The notes under the pieces were generated by a model. It saw only the letters and a program-made list of their open reading frames with translations, was not told the origin of the DNA and did no database searches. 12,477 nt of DNA from an uncultured Faecalibacterium sp. (GTDB lineage: Bacteria > Bacillota > Clostridia > Oscillospirales > Ruminococcaceae), in the NCBI GenBank assembly GCA_934501115.1, contig CAKSTO010000058.1:1-12477 (forward strand), given 5' to 3'. The position numbers were made by a program, and so were the translations under genes. Numbering within the stretch: position 1 is the first letter of the stretch; every line of letters starts with the position of its first letter. Below, one piece after another: positions 1 to 6,275 of the stretch.

Positions 1-105
1 GCACGGGAGCTGCCACAGGGGAAGAAGCAGTATTTTGGGCTGTTCACCCTGTCCAACCTGATCTTCCTTGCGATCCTGCTGGGCGTGTGGTTTTTGCTCC
101 GCTGA
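1..105 (+). CDS. 3' end of a gene for a membrane-anchored protein (partial)
   Basis: Reading frame 1 is open from the window edge to a TGA at 103-105. It encodes 34 residues: a polar stretch (ARELPQGKKQYFG) followed by a hydrophobic run (LSNLIFLAILLGVWFLL) ending in Arg-stop. This looks like a C-terminal transmembrane helix. Codon choice (CTG, ATC, GGC) matches the neighbouring genes. The family cannot be told from so short a piece. It converges on the minus-strand operon that ends near 239-320. Confidence 0.6.
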   Translation, partial: ARELPQGKKQYFGLFTLSNLIFLAILLGVWFLLR

Positions 106-181
106 GCGTGGCAGCAGGCAGCGCTATGAACATCTTTTTCTGCTGCCCGGCAAACGCCACCCACTTCGCACTGAGGTTTAT

Positions 182-246
182 GAAGCAAAAAAGGGAGTTC
201 TGTCACGGACGAAGGTCCGAGCAGAGCTCCCTTTGGTTTTATCGTA
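182..246 (-). terminator. Hairpin terminator, copy 1 of a 65-bp dispersed repeat
   Basis: The outer arms are 190-202 (AAAGGGAGTTCTG) and 222-234 (CAGAGCTCCCTTT), which pair over 13 positions with one G-U. An inner GGAC-GAAG-GTCC stem caps the structure. On the minus strand the stem is followed by six T's (192-187), so it reads as an intrinsic terminator for the operon ending upstream. On the plus strand it is followed by the weaker run GGTTTT, so it could also stop the partial gene at 1-105. A copy about 90% identical lies at 5662-5725. Confidence 0.75.
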
Positions 247-307
247 TGCACCAGCGGATGAACAGTTTTGTTTTTTCTGGTTCTTTGTCAAATGTTGGGG
301 TAAGCAT
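239..307 (-). CDS. Possible 22-residue peptide at the end of the methyltransferase operon
   Basis: An ATG at 305-307 opens a 22-codon frame (MLTPTFDKEPEKTKLFIRWCIR) ending in TAA at 239-241. The Shine-Dalgarno AGGAGGAG (321-314) is near perfect with a 6-nt spacer, and its first bases are the TAG stop codon of the preceding ATC hydrolase-like gene. That arrangement is typical of translational coupling. The peptide is charged and has one Cys and one Trp. It ends 5 bp before the terminator hairpin, so it would be the last cistron. I recognise no family. It could be a real small protein, a peptide substrate of the operon's enzymes, or the remnant of a longer gene. The ribosome binding site is the main support. 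Confidence 0.4.
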   Translation of the reverse strand: MLTPTFDKEPEKTKLFIRWCIR

Positions 308-319
308 CGTACACTCCTC

Positions 320-955
320 CTAATTTATTTTCTTTTTGTATCCGCAGTCGCAGTAGGATCCGCCGGAGGCAAGGGTGTACTGCCGCACAAAGTCGGTCGC
401 GCCGCCCGTTTCGCTCATGGTGTAGTCCAGATGACACAGGGCGGGGGTCAGGTCGTACAGCCCCAGCTCCTTCATCAGCACGCAGATGCCGCACCTGGTA
501 AAGCGTCCCTCGTAGCCGCTGCCATCCGGGTATTCGTAAAATTCCATGTTCCACGAGTAGGGGTTGCGGTCGGCAGCTTTTAGAGTAGCGGTAGCTTTCA
601 TGGCGGCAATATCCTTTGCGGTGAACTTGCTTTTTCCGCTTTTGCGGCAGAACCACTGCATGGGCGCTGTCATCATGGATCTTGCGTAATAATCTGTCAG
701 CCTGTCCACCTCCGGGCGCTGCGGCATGGAGAGAATGAACGCCCCGATCATGGCGCAGTTGACCAGATTCATTTTGAAGCGGTCGGCCTTTTCAAACTCC
801 GGCAGCCTGCGGATGATCTGCCGGTATTGCGGCTTTGCCTTTTTCGTGATGGCTCTTGCAGTGGCTGCGTCATAGCCCAGCACAGCGGTCAGCTGCTTTT
901 GAAAGGAACCGGCAAACAGCACCCACATCCCAAAGGGCATTCCGGCGTACTTCAT
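320..955 (-). CDS. ATC hydrolase-like protein (L-2-amino-thiazoline-4-carboxylic acid hydrolase family)
   Basis: The protein has 211 residues. The start chosen is ATG 953-955, because it has a GGGAGGT ribosome binding site and overlaps the upstream gene's stop as ATGA; a longer upstream frame has no such signal. The C-terminal half carries features I associate with the ATC hydrolase family: a CGICVLMKELG segment, a following LCHLDY motif, and near the end a YTLASGG segment followed by CDCGYKKK, which takes the place of the family's usual CDF-type motif. The characterised namesake opens a thiazoline ring on the way to cysteine, but most relatives have no proven substrate. No signal peptide or clear membrane segment is seen apart from a mildly hydrophobic N-terminus. 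It is the last full-size gene of the operon, coupled to the dehydrogenase-like gene. The family call is fairly sure; the substrate is unknown. Confidence 0.7.
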   Translation of the reverse strand: MKYAGMPFGMWVLFAGSFQKQLTAVLGYDAATARAITKKAKPQYRQIIRRLPEFEKADRFKMNLVNCAMIGAFILSMPQRPEVDRLTDYYARSMMTAPMQWFCRKSGKSKFTAKDIAAMKATATLKAADRNPYSWNMEFYEYPDGSGYEGRFTRCGICVLMKELGLYDLTPALCHLDYTMSETGGATDFVRQYTLASGGSYCDCGYKKKIN

Positions 956-1878
956 TGCAGATACCTCCCGGCTTCCGCTTCCAGTGCCTGCCACACCGGG
1001 TAGGCTGCGCCGTTCTCATCGAAAAACTTCTTGAGATCCCGGTTCAGTGCGCGCATTTCGTCGATGGCGTTCATGGCGTGGTCGGAGGCGCAGAGCTTGC
1101 CCAGCGAGGTGGCACACATCAGCCTGAAAAAACGCAGGCAGGTCTTGCGGTACTTTTCCCCTTCAAAGTCTGCATCCTCTTTGGGCAGAATGGTGTGCCC
1201 GGAATTTCGGATGGCGCGGTATCCCTCGATGTTGGCATCCAGCAGACGGTTCAGGTACGCGGTGTCGCCCCTGAGCTTTTTCAGGTCGCCGTCCGTCTTA
1301 TAGCAGGCGAAGGCCGCCGGCATCACGAACGCGGCATGGCAGAGCAGATAATCCTCCATGTTCGGCTCGTAAACGACCTTGTATTTTGTGCCGTGGAAGA
1401 TGCGCCCGACCAACTGTTTATTGGAGATTGCACCCGGCAGCTGCCCGATGGTGATCTTTTTCAGGTCGATGGAGACCACCCGGTCCGCCTCCCGATGCCC
1501 AGCCGAAAGCGCAAAGGCAAACAGGACGTTCTTCCCCGGCAGCGCCGCCGCCAGTGCCCTTGTCTGTACGTTGTTGCCCACAAAAACGATGTTTTTCGTC
1601 CGGTTCGCCCGCAGCGTGTCCAGAACGGAATCCAGCTGTGTATAGCGCAGGACCACAAAGATCACATCGTACATTGCATCCGGTGCAAGTTCGGTCACCA
1701 CCGGAATGCGGCTGACCGAGGTGCGGAGAGAAAACTTATCTTTGATCCGCAGGCCGTTCTGCTTGATCTCCGCTGCCCAGTTTCCCCGTGCAAGCAGGGT
1801 GACATCCTTTCCGGCGCGCAGCAGATTTCTTGCCAGATTGCACCCCAGAACGCCTGCACCATATACCAGAATCTTCAT
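952..1878 (-). CDS. ApbA/PanE-like NAD(P)-dependent dehydrogenase, atypical
   Basis: The protein has 308 residues, the usual size for the ketopantoate reductase superfamily. The N-terminal Rossmann motif GAGVLG (residues 7-12) follows a beta strand (MKILVY), and VTLLARG (26-32) fits the second strand that binds the cofactor ribose/phosphate. A GNNV segment (101-104) sits where the family has its conserved NG. In the C-terminal domain, where PanE has WxK and a downstream Asn, this protein reads DYLLCHAAFVMP, so the catalytic Lys and Asn appear to be missing. It is therefore unlikely to be a true 2-dehydropantoate reductase and may reduce another carbonyl or imine. The start overlaps the preceding methyltransferase stop (ATGA), and its own stop overlaps the next gene's start. 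Fold confident, function open. Confidence 0.75.
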   Translation of the reverse strand: MKILVYGAGVLGCNLARNLLRAGKDVTLLARGNWAAEIKQNGLRIKDKFSLRTSVSRIPVVTELAPDAMYDVIFVVLRYTQLDSVLDTLRANRTKNIVFVGNNVQTRALAAALPGKNVLFAFALSAGHREADRVVSIDLKKITIGQLPGAISNKQLVGRIFHGTKYKVVYEPNMEDYLLCHAAFVMPAAFACYKTDGDLKKLRGDTAYLNRLLDANIEGYRAIRNSGHTILPKEDADFEGEKYRKTCLRFFRLMCATSLGKLCASDHAMNAIDEMRALNRDLKKFFDENGAAYPVWQALEAEAGRYLQ

Positions 1879-2717
1879 GCCTTGCCTCCAAATCCGATCT
1901 TTACGATCTGCATTTTCATCCCGCCGTCCCCGACCTTGGCGAGAAACCGGAAAAAGCTACTGACGGAAGGGTCTTTCAGGTCACTGTAACCCAGCATATA
2001 GCCCCGGCTGGACACCCGTAGGCGGTTGTCCCATGGGGAAAGCTCGCTTTTCGCATCCGAAACCGCGAAATACGCCCCTACATCCTTGATTTTAGCCGTC
2101 CTGAGCCACGTTTTGGCAATCATCTTCACCGCCGTGCGGTTGGCGGCATCAAACACCAGCACGCCGCCGGGAAAAGTGTCTGCCATCCCCTGCACCAGCG
2201 TCTTGACCTGCGGGGTCAGGAAGTAATAGAACACCCCGGAGGCAAAGAACACCGCCCCGCCGGAGGCATCGATCTTGTCAAACCATGCGGGGTCTTTCAG
2301 GTCGCAGGGGATGTTTTGCTCCCGCTCCCCGGCAGGCAGCAGCTGCTGCCGCAAGGCAATCACATCCGGGAAGTCCAGATTGTAGATCTTGCATCTGCCG
2401 TTGTCGCAGGCTCTGCCGGTGTTATCCAGCCCGCAGCCCAGATTGACCACCGCTGCGCAGGGGTGGGTTTTCAGGTATGCCCGCACTTCCCACGCCAAAT
2501 CGTTCTGTCGCATGGCGACCTCCAGCGCACCGAAGCGCTGCATCAGGCCGCGGGAGTTTTTCTCTGCCTCTGAAAAATCGTAGTCGATCTGGTCGAGCAG
2601 CCGAACCGATGTTTCGTCCCGATAAAGGTTTGGGTACAGTTCGGTACACAGCTTTCGGGAATACAGCGGGAGGATCAGTGTTTCCTGCACGGTGTTTTTC
2701 TCGATCTTGTATTTCAT
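1875..2717 (-). CDS. Leucine carboxyl methyltransferase-like SAM methyltransferase
   Basis: The protein has 280 residues. The start chosen is ATG 2715-2717 with a GGGAGGA ribosome binding site; the frame stays open further upstream, but there it only shadows the membrane-protein gene. The SAM-binding motif VNLGCGLDNT (91-100) and the acidic strand NLDFPDVI (113-120) are typical of the LCM/PPM1 methyltransferase group, as is the N-terminal YSRKLC segment, in which members of this family often bind the substrate. Characterised relatives methylate carboxylates (protein C-termini, or small molecules in secondary metabolism). It is one of three putative methyltransferases in the operon, 11 bp downstream of the membrane-protein gene and overlapping the dehydrogenase-like gene by 4 bp. 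Methyl acceptor unknown. Confidence 0.75.
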   Translation of the reverse strand: MKYKIEKNTVQETLILPLYSRKLCTELYPNLYRDETSVRLLDQIDYDFSEAEKNSRGLMQRFGALEVAMRQNDLAWEVRAYLKTHPCAAVVNLGCGLDNTGRACDNGRCKIYNLDFPDVIALRQQLLPAGEREQNIPCDLKDPAWFDKIDASGGAVFFASGVFYYFLTPQVKTLVQGMADTFPGGVLVFDAANRTAVKMIAKTWLRTAKIKDVGAYFAVSDAKSELSPWDNRLRVSSRGYMLGYSDLKDPSVSSFFRFLAKVGDGGMKMQIVKIGFGGKA

Positions 2718-2728
2718 AGGTTCCTCCC

Positions 2729-3220
2729 TCAGTGAGTAAAAACAGTCATTATTGCCGCCAAAACCATCGCTATGACTGCCATGCCCACCGTGCCGCACAG
2801 CCATTTTTTCTGCTTGTCTTCTGCGGTGATGTAGGGCTTCAGATCCTCTGTTCCGGGGATCGTCCATGCGTTCGTGTGCCCCACCCAGTAGCCATCGATC
2901 AAAAAGCGGTCCATGAGATTCATAACGGACAAGATGACGAGCAGCTGCCAGAAGCCCGCCGCAAAGCCTTTCGCACCGTTTATCCCATAGACACAGACCA
3001 GCACATAGCTGATATAGCCGGGAATGCAGACAGCTTTGAACAGCAGGCTGTTGCGCCGGATGCGCTCCGGGCTTGTAAGTCCCAGCTTCACGCACCGCTG
3101 CTGCACTGCCGGGCTGTAAAGATGCACCATCCCAACAGCCCCTTTGCGGATGCCCGCAGCGCAGACCAGAACCAGCAGTGCCCCCAGCCCAAGACCTTCC
3201 AGAATCGTTTGTAAAACCAT
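2729..3220 (-). CDS. Small integral membrane protein, probably four helices, unknown function
   Basis: The protein has 163 residues. The start chosen is ATG 3218-3220 behind an AAGGAGA ribosome binding site. Hydrophobic segments lie at about residues 2-24, 49-73, 78-105 and 138-159, giving a likely four-helix topology. Between helices 3 and 4 is a polar stretch that includes DGYWVGHTNAWTIPGTEDLKPY. I do not recognise a named family. It sits 11 bp after one methyltransferase and 11 bp before another, so it is cotranscribed. It could anchor the pathway enzymes at the membrane, act on a lipid-like substrate or export a product, but nothing in the sequence decides among these. Confidence 0.6.
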   Translation of the reverse strand: MVLQTILEGLGLGALLVLVCAAGIRKGAVGMVHLYSPAVQQRCVKLGLTSPERIRRNSLLFKAVCIPGYISYVLVCVYGINGAKGFAAGFWQLLVILSVMNLMDRFLIDGYWVGHTNAWTIPGTEDLKPYITAEDKQKKWLCGTVGMAVIAMVLAAIMTVFTH

Positions 3221-3231
3221 CCCTGTTCTCC

Positions 3232-3915
3232 TTATTCTGCTTTCCGGCAGGCAAACCATGCCATACTCTTCACTGTTCCAAGCGTTACGGTTGCGTACAG
3301 TTTCTCCAGCCGTTTTTTCAAACTGGAAGCCGTCTCATAGGGCGGTGTGAAGAACCCCGCCTTTTCATAAACGTGCCGGACAAACCAGTCTGTCCGCTTC
3401 TGCTCGCCCTTTACATAAAAGCAGCCGCAGAAGATTCCGCCGGGTCTCAAGACCCGGAAAACCTCCCGGTAAGCGGCCTCTTTATCCGGGAACGCATGAA
3501 AGCCGTTCAGAGACAAAACAATATCAAATGCGCCATCCGCATACGGAAGTGCACCCGCATCTCCCTGCCGGAAGGTCACATTTTTCAGGTGCAGGCGGTC
3601 TGCCTTTTCCCGCGCCTGCCCCATCATATCTGCCGAGTAATCCAGACAGGTGATGTCCGCTCTTGGCAGCGTCCTGTAAAGCGGCATGGTCAGAATGCCG
3701 GTGCCCACCGGCACCTCCAGCAGCCTGCCGGAGAAATGCTCCGGGATACCGGACAGCGCCTTTTCCAGATAGGCATCGTTTTCCGCTTTGTTCATATCCC
3801 ACACCAAGCGGCACACCGCTTTCCCGCTCAGGGTGGAACAGGTGATCATGCCGTCATAAAAGTTGTTGCCGCCTGTCAGCCGATAGGCGCTGCGAATCGC
3901 TTCTTTTCGTTCCAT
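3232..3915 (-). CDS. Class I SAM-dependent methyltransferase (second gene of operon)
   Basis: The protein has 227 residues, starting at ATG 3913-3915 behind a strong AAGGAGG site. Motif I is LLEVPVGTGILT (65-76), followed by the acidic strand TCLDYSADM (89-97), GDAGALPYADGAFDIVLS (118-135) and LRPGG (156-160), in the order expected for a UbiE/Methyltransf_11-type Rossmann domain. The C-terminal region has several basic residues and no membrane segment. It lies 17 bp after the first methyltransferase. The acceptor is not deducible; small-molecule C-, N- or O-methylation are all possible. The two methyltransferases share architecture but differ clearly in sequence, so they look like members of one broad family and not a recent tandem duplicate. 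Confidence 0.8.
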   Translation of the reverse strand: MERKEAIRSAYRLTGGNNFYDGMITCSTLSGKAVCRLVWDMNKAENDAYLEKALSGIPEHFSGRLLEVPVGTGILTMPLYRTLPRADITCLDYSADMMGQAREKADRLHLKNVTFRQGDAGALPYADGAFDIVLSLNGFHAFPDKEAAYREVFRVLRPGGIFCGCFYVKGEQKRTDWFVRHVYEKAGFFTPPYETASSLKKRLEKLYATVTLGTVKSMAWFACRKAE

Positions 3916-3932
3916 GTTCCGTCCTCCTTGCG

Positions 3933-4550
3933 CTACTTCACCGCTTTTTGCGCTGTAACGCACAGCCAGCCCTTTTTGTTTTTGTGGCTCTGGAGCTGAC
4001 AAAATCCTGCTTGTTCCAGATACTCTTTCAGTGCAGTATCGGTGTAGATGGTCATGCCATCGATGATCTGCGTCCATTTATCGTCTTTTGTCGTTTCGCC
4101 GTTTGCTTCATTGCAGATGAAAAAGGCCCCGCCGGGCTTCAGCACCCGATAGACCTCTCTGAAATTCTGCGCGAGCTCCGGCCAGAAATAGACCGTTTCA
4201 AATGCAGTCACTACATCAAACTGCTCCGCTTCAAACGGCAGCTCTGCCACACTTGCCTGCTGCACAGCACACCGCCCTGCTGCAATGGCACCTGCATTGA
4301 CCTTTCGCGTTTTTTCTACACTGACTGCCGAATAGTCGATGCCCTGTACCTTGCCCTTGGGACACCGCTTCAGCAGCGTTTTGATGTTCGCCCCGCCGCC
4401 GCAGCCGCAGTCCAGCACCATGGCATCTGGCGCAAGCTGCAAAAAATGCAGTCCCCACGCTGCCATTGCGCTGTGCCCGATGTTCATCATGGCAACCATA
4501 ATCTTCCCACCAAGACCTACGGGCTTGCGGGTGTTTTCAAAAAAGGACAT
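3933..4550 (-). CDS. Class I SAM-dependent methyltransferase (first gene of operon)
   Basis: The protein has 205 residues. The start chosen is ATG 4548-4550, with a purine-rich GAGGGTAGGG upstream; an in-frame ATG 60 bp earlier has poorer support. Motif I is VLDCGCGGGANI (45-56), followed by GIDYSAVSVEKT (70-81), AELPFEAEQFDVVTAFETV (102-120) and LKPGGAFF (137-144), the standard Methyltransf_11 layout. The N-terminus includes a short hydrophobic, glycine-containing stretch (GLGGKIMVAMMNIGHSAMAAWG), which may be a lid helix. It is the promoter-proximal cistron of the operon, preceded by a leader of about 150 nt carrying an inverted repeat. Substrate unknown. Confidence 0.8.
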   Translation of the reverse strand: MSFFENTRKPVGLGGKIMVAMMNIGHSAMAAWGLHFLQLAPDAMVLDCGCGGGANIKTLLKRCPKGKVQGIDYSAVSVEKTRKVNAGAIAAGRCAVQQASVAELPFEAEQFDVVTAFETVYFWPELAQNFREVYRVLKPGGAFFICNEANGETTKDDKWTQIIDGMTIYTDTALKEYLEQAGFCQLQSHKNKKGWLCVTAQKAVK

Positions 4551-4646
4551 AACCCTACCCTCTTTCTGTTTATCGTTCACAATGCAATGCTTTTTTCCAG
4601 ATGCGCCCACTGCTCCGGGTGGCAGGACAGCAGTTCCTCGTGTTAT

Positions 4647-4666
4647 AAGTTAGACATAGTTAACTT
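4647..4666. promoter_or_regulatory. Inverted repeat in the leader of the methyltransferase operon (candidate operator)
   Basis: AAGTTA (4647-4652), an 8-nt spacer and TAACTT (4661-4666) form an inverted repeat about 40-55 nt downstream of the predicted transcription start. The inner 16 bp (4649-4664) match the palindrome in front of the ZIP transporter gene at 12 of 16 positions (GTTAnnCATAnnTAAC). It may be a regulator-binding site. The type of regulator is inferred only from the metal-transporter partner. Confidence 0.45.
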
Positions 4667-4709
4667 TCTGCTCTGTAAAAAGCCGCATCTCAGCGGTCCT
4701 TCTGCCCAA

Positions 4710-4738
4710 ATAATACGCCCTGCTGTTGTCTCTGTCAA
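4710..4738 (-). promoter_or_regulatory. Sigma-70 promoter of the methyltransferase operon
   Basis: On the minus strand, TTGACA (4738-4733), a 17-bp spacer and TATTAT (4715-4710) form a near-consensus promoter. Transcription should start near 4703, leaving a leader of about 150 nt before the first ATG at 4550. Confidence 0.75.
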
Positions 4739-4796
4739 GAAGTTTAGGAATTTTCGGAGATTTTGAAAGCGATTTCGTTATCCAAAGCCCAACCCG

Positions 4797-5579
4797 TCAC
4801 CCCAGTGCCACATCCAGCACCATCATCACGCTGAAACCCACTGCAAAAAACACCGTGCCAACGTTGGAGTGCTGCCCCTGCGACATTTCCGGGATCAGCT
4901 CCTCCACCACCACATACAGCATGGCTCCGGCGGCAAAGCTGAGCAGATAGGGCAACGCGGGTACCACGATGCCTGCTGCCAGAATCGTCAGCACTGCCCC
5001 GATGGGCTCTACGATGCCAGACAGCACTCCGCCCCAGAACGCCCGGCCTTTTTTCATTCCTTCTGCCCGCAGGGGCATGGAGATGATGGCCCCCTCCGGG
5101 AAGTTCTGGATGGCAATGCCAAGGGAAAGCGCCAGCGCCCCGGCAGCGGTGATCTGAGCAGTCCCGGCAAGGTACCCGGCATAGACCACGCCCACTGCCA
5201 TACCCTCCGGGATGTTGTGCAGCGTTACCGCCAGAACCATCATGGTGGTGCGCTGGAGCTGACTTTTTGGTCCTTCGGCCTGCAAACTGTTCTGGTGCAG
5301 ATGCGGGATGAGATGATCCAGCAGCAGTAAAAACAGGATGCCCAGCCAGAAGCCCACCGCCGCGGGGAAAAATGCCAGTCTGCCCAGATCTGCAGCCTGC
5401 TCCATGGCCGGGATCAGCAAGCTCCATACCGATGCCGCCACCATGACCCCGGCGGCAAAGCCGGTGAGGGCACGCTGGATGCCGTCACGCAGAGAATTTT
5501 TCAAAAAGAATACACAGCCCGCCCCAAGGCTTGTGCCCAGAAAGGGGATCAGGATCCCCCAGAATGCGTCTTGTATCAT
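4797..5579 (-). CDS. ZIP family divalent metal transporter (ZupT-like)
   Basis: The protein has 260 residues, the usual size for bacterial ZIP proteins, with about eight hydrophobic segments. The hallmark metal-site motifs are present: HNIPEG (121-126) in helix 4 and QNFPEG (158-163) in helix 5. An EP pair follows at 191-192, and a histidine-bearing loop (HLHQ, 93-96) lies before helix 4. ZIP proteins move Zn(II), Fe(II), Mn(II) or related cations into the cytoplasm; the substrate cannot be chosen from sequence. The start at 5577-5579 has an AAGGAGGT ribosome binding site with a 5-nt spacer. A TTGACC/TATACT promoter and a perfect 16-bp palindrome precede it. No terminator is visible after its stop, so some read-through into the methyltransferase operon is possible. 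Confidence 0.9.
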   Translation of the reverse strand: MIQDAFWGILIPFLGTSLGAGCVFFLKNSLRDGIQRALTGFAAGVMVAASVWSLLIPAMEQAADLGRLAFFPAAVGFWLGILFLLLLDHLIPHLHQNSLQAEGPKSQLQRTTMMVLAVTLHNIPEGMAVGVVYAGYLAGTAQITAAGALALSLGIAIQNFPEGAIISMPLRAEGMKKGRAFWGGVLSGIVEPIGAVLTILAAGIVVPALPYLLSFAAGAMLYVVVEELIPEMSQGQHSNVGTVFFAVGFSVMMVLDVALG

Positions 5580-5593
5580 GTAGTACCTCCTTG

Positions 5594-5609
5594 TAGTTAT
5601 TCATAACTA
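5594..5609. promoter_or_regulatory. Perfect 16-bp palindrome upstream of the ZIP gene (candidate metal-responsive operator)
   Basis: TAGTTAT-TC-ATAACTA has 7-bp perfect arms with a 2-nt centre. It lies just downstream of the predicted start site (about 5614) and next to the Shine-Dalgarno (5592-5585). The placement suits a repressor that blocks transcription. DtxR/MntR- or Fur-type control would suit a metal transporter, but that is inference. Confidence 0.6.
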
Positions 5610-5620
5610 ACCGCATAAAA

Positions 5621-5649
5621 AGTATACTGCACTCCGGCAAAAAGGTCAA
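5621..5649 (-). promoter_or_regulatory. Sigma-70 promoter of the ZIP transporter gene
   Basis: On the minus strand, TTGACC (5649-5644), a 17-bp spacer and TATACT (5626-5621) are close to consensus. Confidence 0.8.
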
Positions 5650-5661
5650 GGGCTTTCAGGA

Positions 5662-5725
5662 GAAGCAAAAAGGGAGTTCCGTCACGGACGAATGTCCGGG
5701 CAGAACTCCCTTTGCGTTTATCGTA
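5662..5725 (-). terminator. Hairpin terminator of the ybaK-like gene, copy 2 of the dispersed repeat
   Basis: Arms 5669-5681 and 5701-5713 pair with one internal mismatch. An inner GGAC-GAAT-GTCC stem caps the hairpin, and on the minus strand five T's follow. It starts 15 nt beyond the stop codon of the YbaK-like gene. It differs from the copy at 182-246 by six substitutions and one A of the tract, and the similarity continues a few bases past the stem (TTTATCGTAT). Confidence 0.85.
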
Positions 5726-5728
5726 TTT

Positions 5729-6205
5729 TTACTCGCCTTCCGGTTCTTTGCAGACATCCACCCAGCCCTCGGCTCCGGCGGCTGCTTCCAGCTCCTGCAA
5801 GGTCAGCTTGACGGCGGTGTGGCCGTTGCCCGCTGCCGGGTAGACGGTATCGAACTTGCGCAGGCTCTCGTCCAGATAGACCGCCACACCCTCGTTCACC
5901 CCAAAGGGGCACACGCCGCCGGGGGCATGACCCACATAGGTCTCCACCTCATCGTAGGGGATCATTTTGGCCTTCATGTGGAACAGGCTCTTGTACTTGT
6001 GGTTGTCCAGCTTTGCCGTACCCTCGGTGACGATGAGCACCGGCTTTTCGCCCTGCAAAACCGACAGCGTTTTTGCGATGCTGGCAGGCTCTACGCCCAG
6101 TGCGTGGGCTGCTTCGGCCACCGTAGCTGAGGACTCGTTCAGCACAATGACATGGTCTCCCAGACCTTTTTCTTCCAGATCTGCTTTTGCTTTTTCAAAC
6201 GACAT
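5729..6205 (-). CDS. YbaK/EbsC family aminoacyl-tRNA deacylase
   Basis: The protein has 158 residues, a full-length single YbaK domain. A conserved lysine lies in SIAKTLSV (K45), GTAKLDNHK (62-70) occupies the usual substrate-pocket region, and the family signature HAPGGVCPFG is at 93-102. Such proteins hydrolyse mischarged tRNAs (for example Cys-tRNA-Pro) in the cytoplasm. Exact specificity (YbaK, ProX or another subgroup) cannot be told by eye. It is a single-gene unit: TTGACA/TATACT promoter at 6276-6304, a leader hairpin at 6238-6265 and a strong terminator after the stop. The ribosome binding site (GGGGAAG) is weaker than those of its neighbours. Confidence 0.88.
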   Translation of the reverse strand: MSFEKAKADLEEKGLGDHVIVLNESSATVAEAAHALGVEPASIAKTLSVLQGEKPVLIVTEGTAKLDNHKYKSLFHMKAKMIPYDEVETYVGHAPGGVCPFGVNEGVAVYLDESLRKFDTVYPAAGNGHTAVKLTLQELEAAAGAEGWVDVCKEPEGE

Positions 6206-6237
6206 TTTCCTACTTCCCCACTCTTATTCGGTGATGG

Positions 6238-6265
6238 CCCAGACCCATATACTTCACGGTCTGGG
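6238..6265 (-). promoter_or_regulatory. Hairpin in the 5' leader of the ybaK-like gene
   Basis: Perfect 8-bp arms CCCAGACC (6265-6258) and GGTCTGGG (6245-6238) flank a 12-nt loop on the minus strand, in the transcript between the start site and the ATG. It has no T tract, so it is not a terminator. It may stabilise the mRNA or bind a protein. Confidence 0.5.
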
Positions 6266-6275
6266 TGTTGGGGAT

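Noticed and set aside
110..147. GGCAGCAG/CTGCTGCC inverted repeat after the partial first gene
   Set aside because: The loop is 22 nt and no T tract follows; probably chance or part of a minor structure.
856..1989. Long plus-strand open frame opposite the dehydrogenase-like gene
   Set aside because: Low-complexity, basic translation typical of an antisense shadow; the minus-strand Rossmann protein explains the region.
2718..3254. Upstream extension of the LCM-type methyltransferase frame (in-frame start at 3254)
   Set aside because: It overlaps the membrane-protein gene in another frame, has no ribosome binding site and no family similarity; ATG 2717 with GGGAGGA is clearly better.
4677..4696. 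Attenuator-like CCGC-6 nt-GCGG stem followed by five T's just after the operon start site
   Set aside because: The stem is only 4 bp and too near the start site to be a convincing terminator or attenuator.
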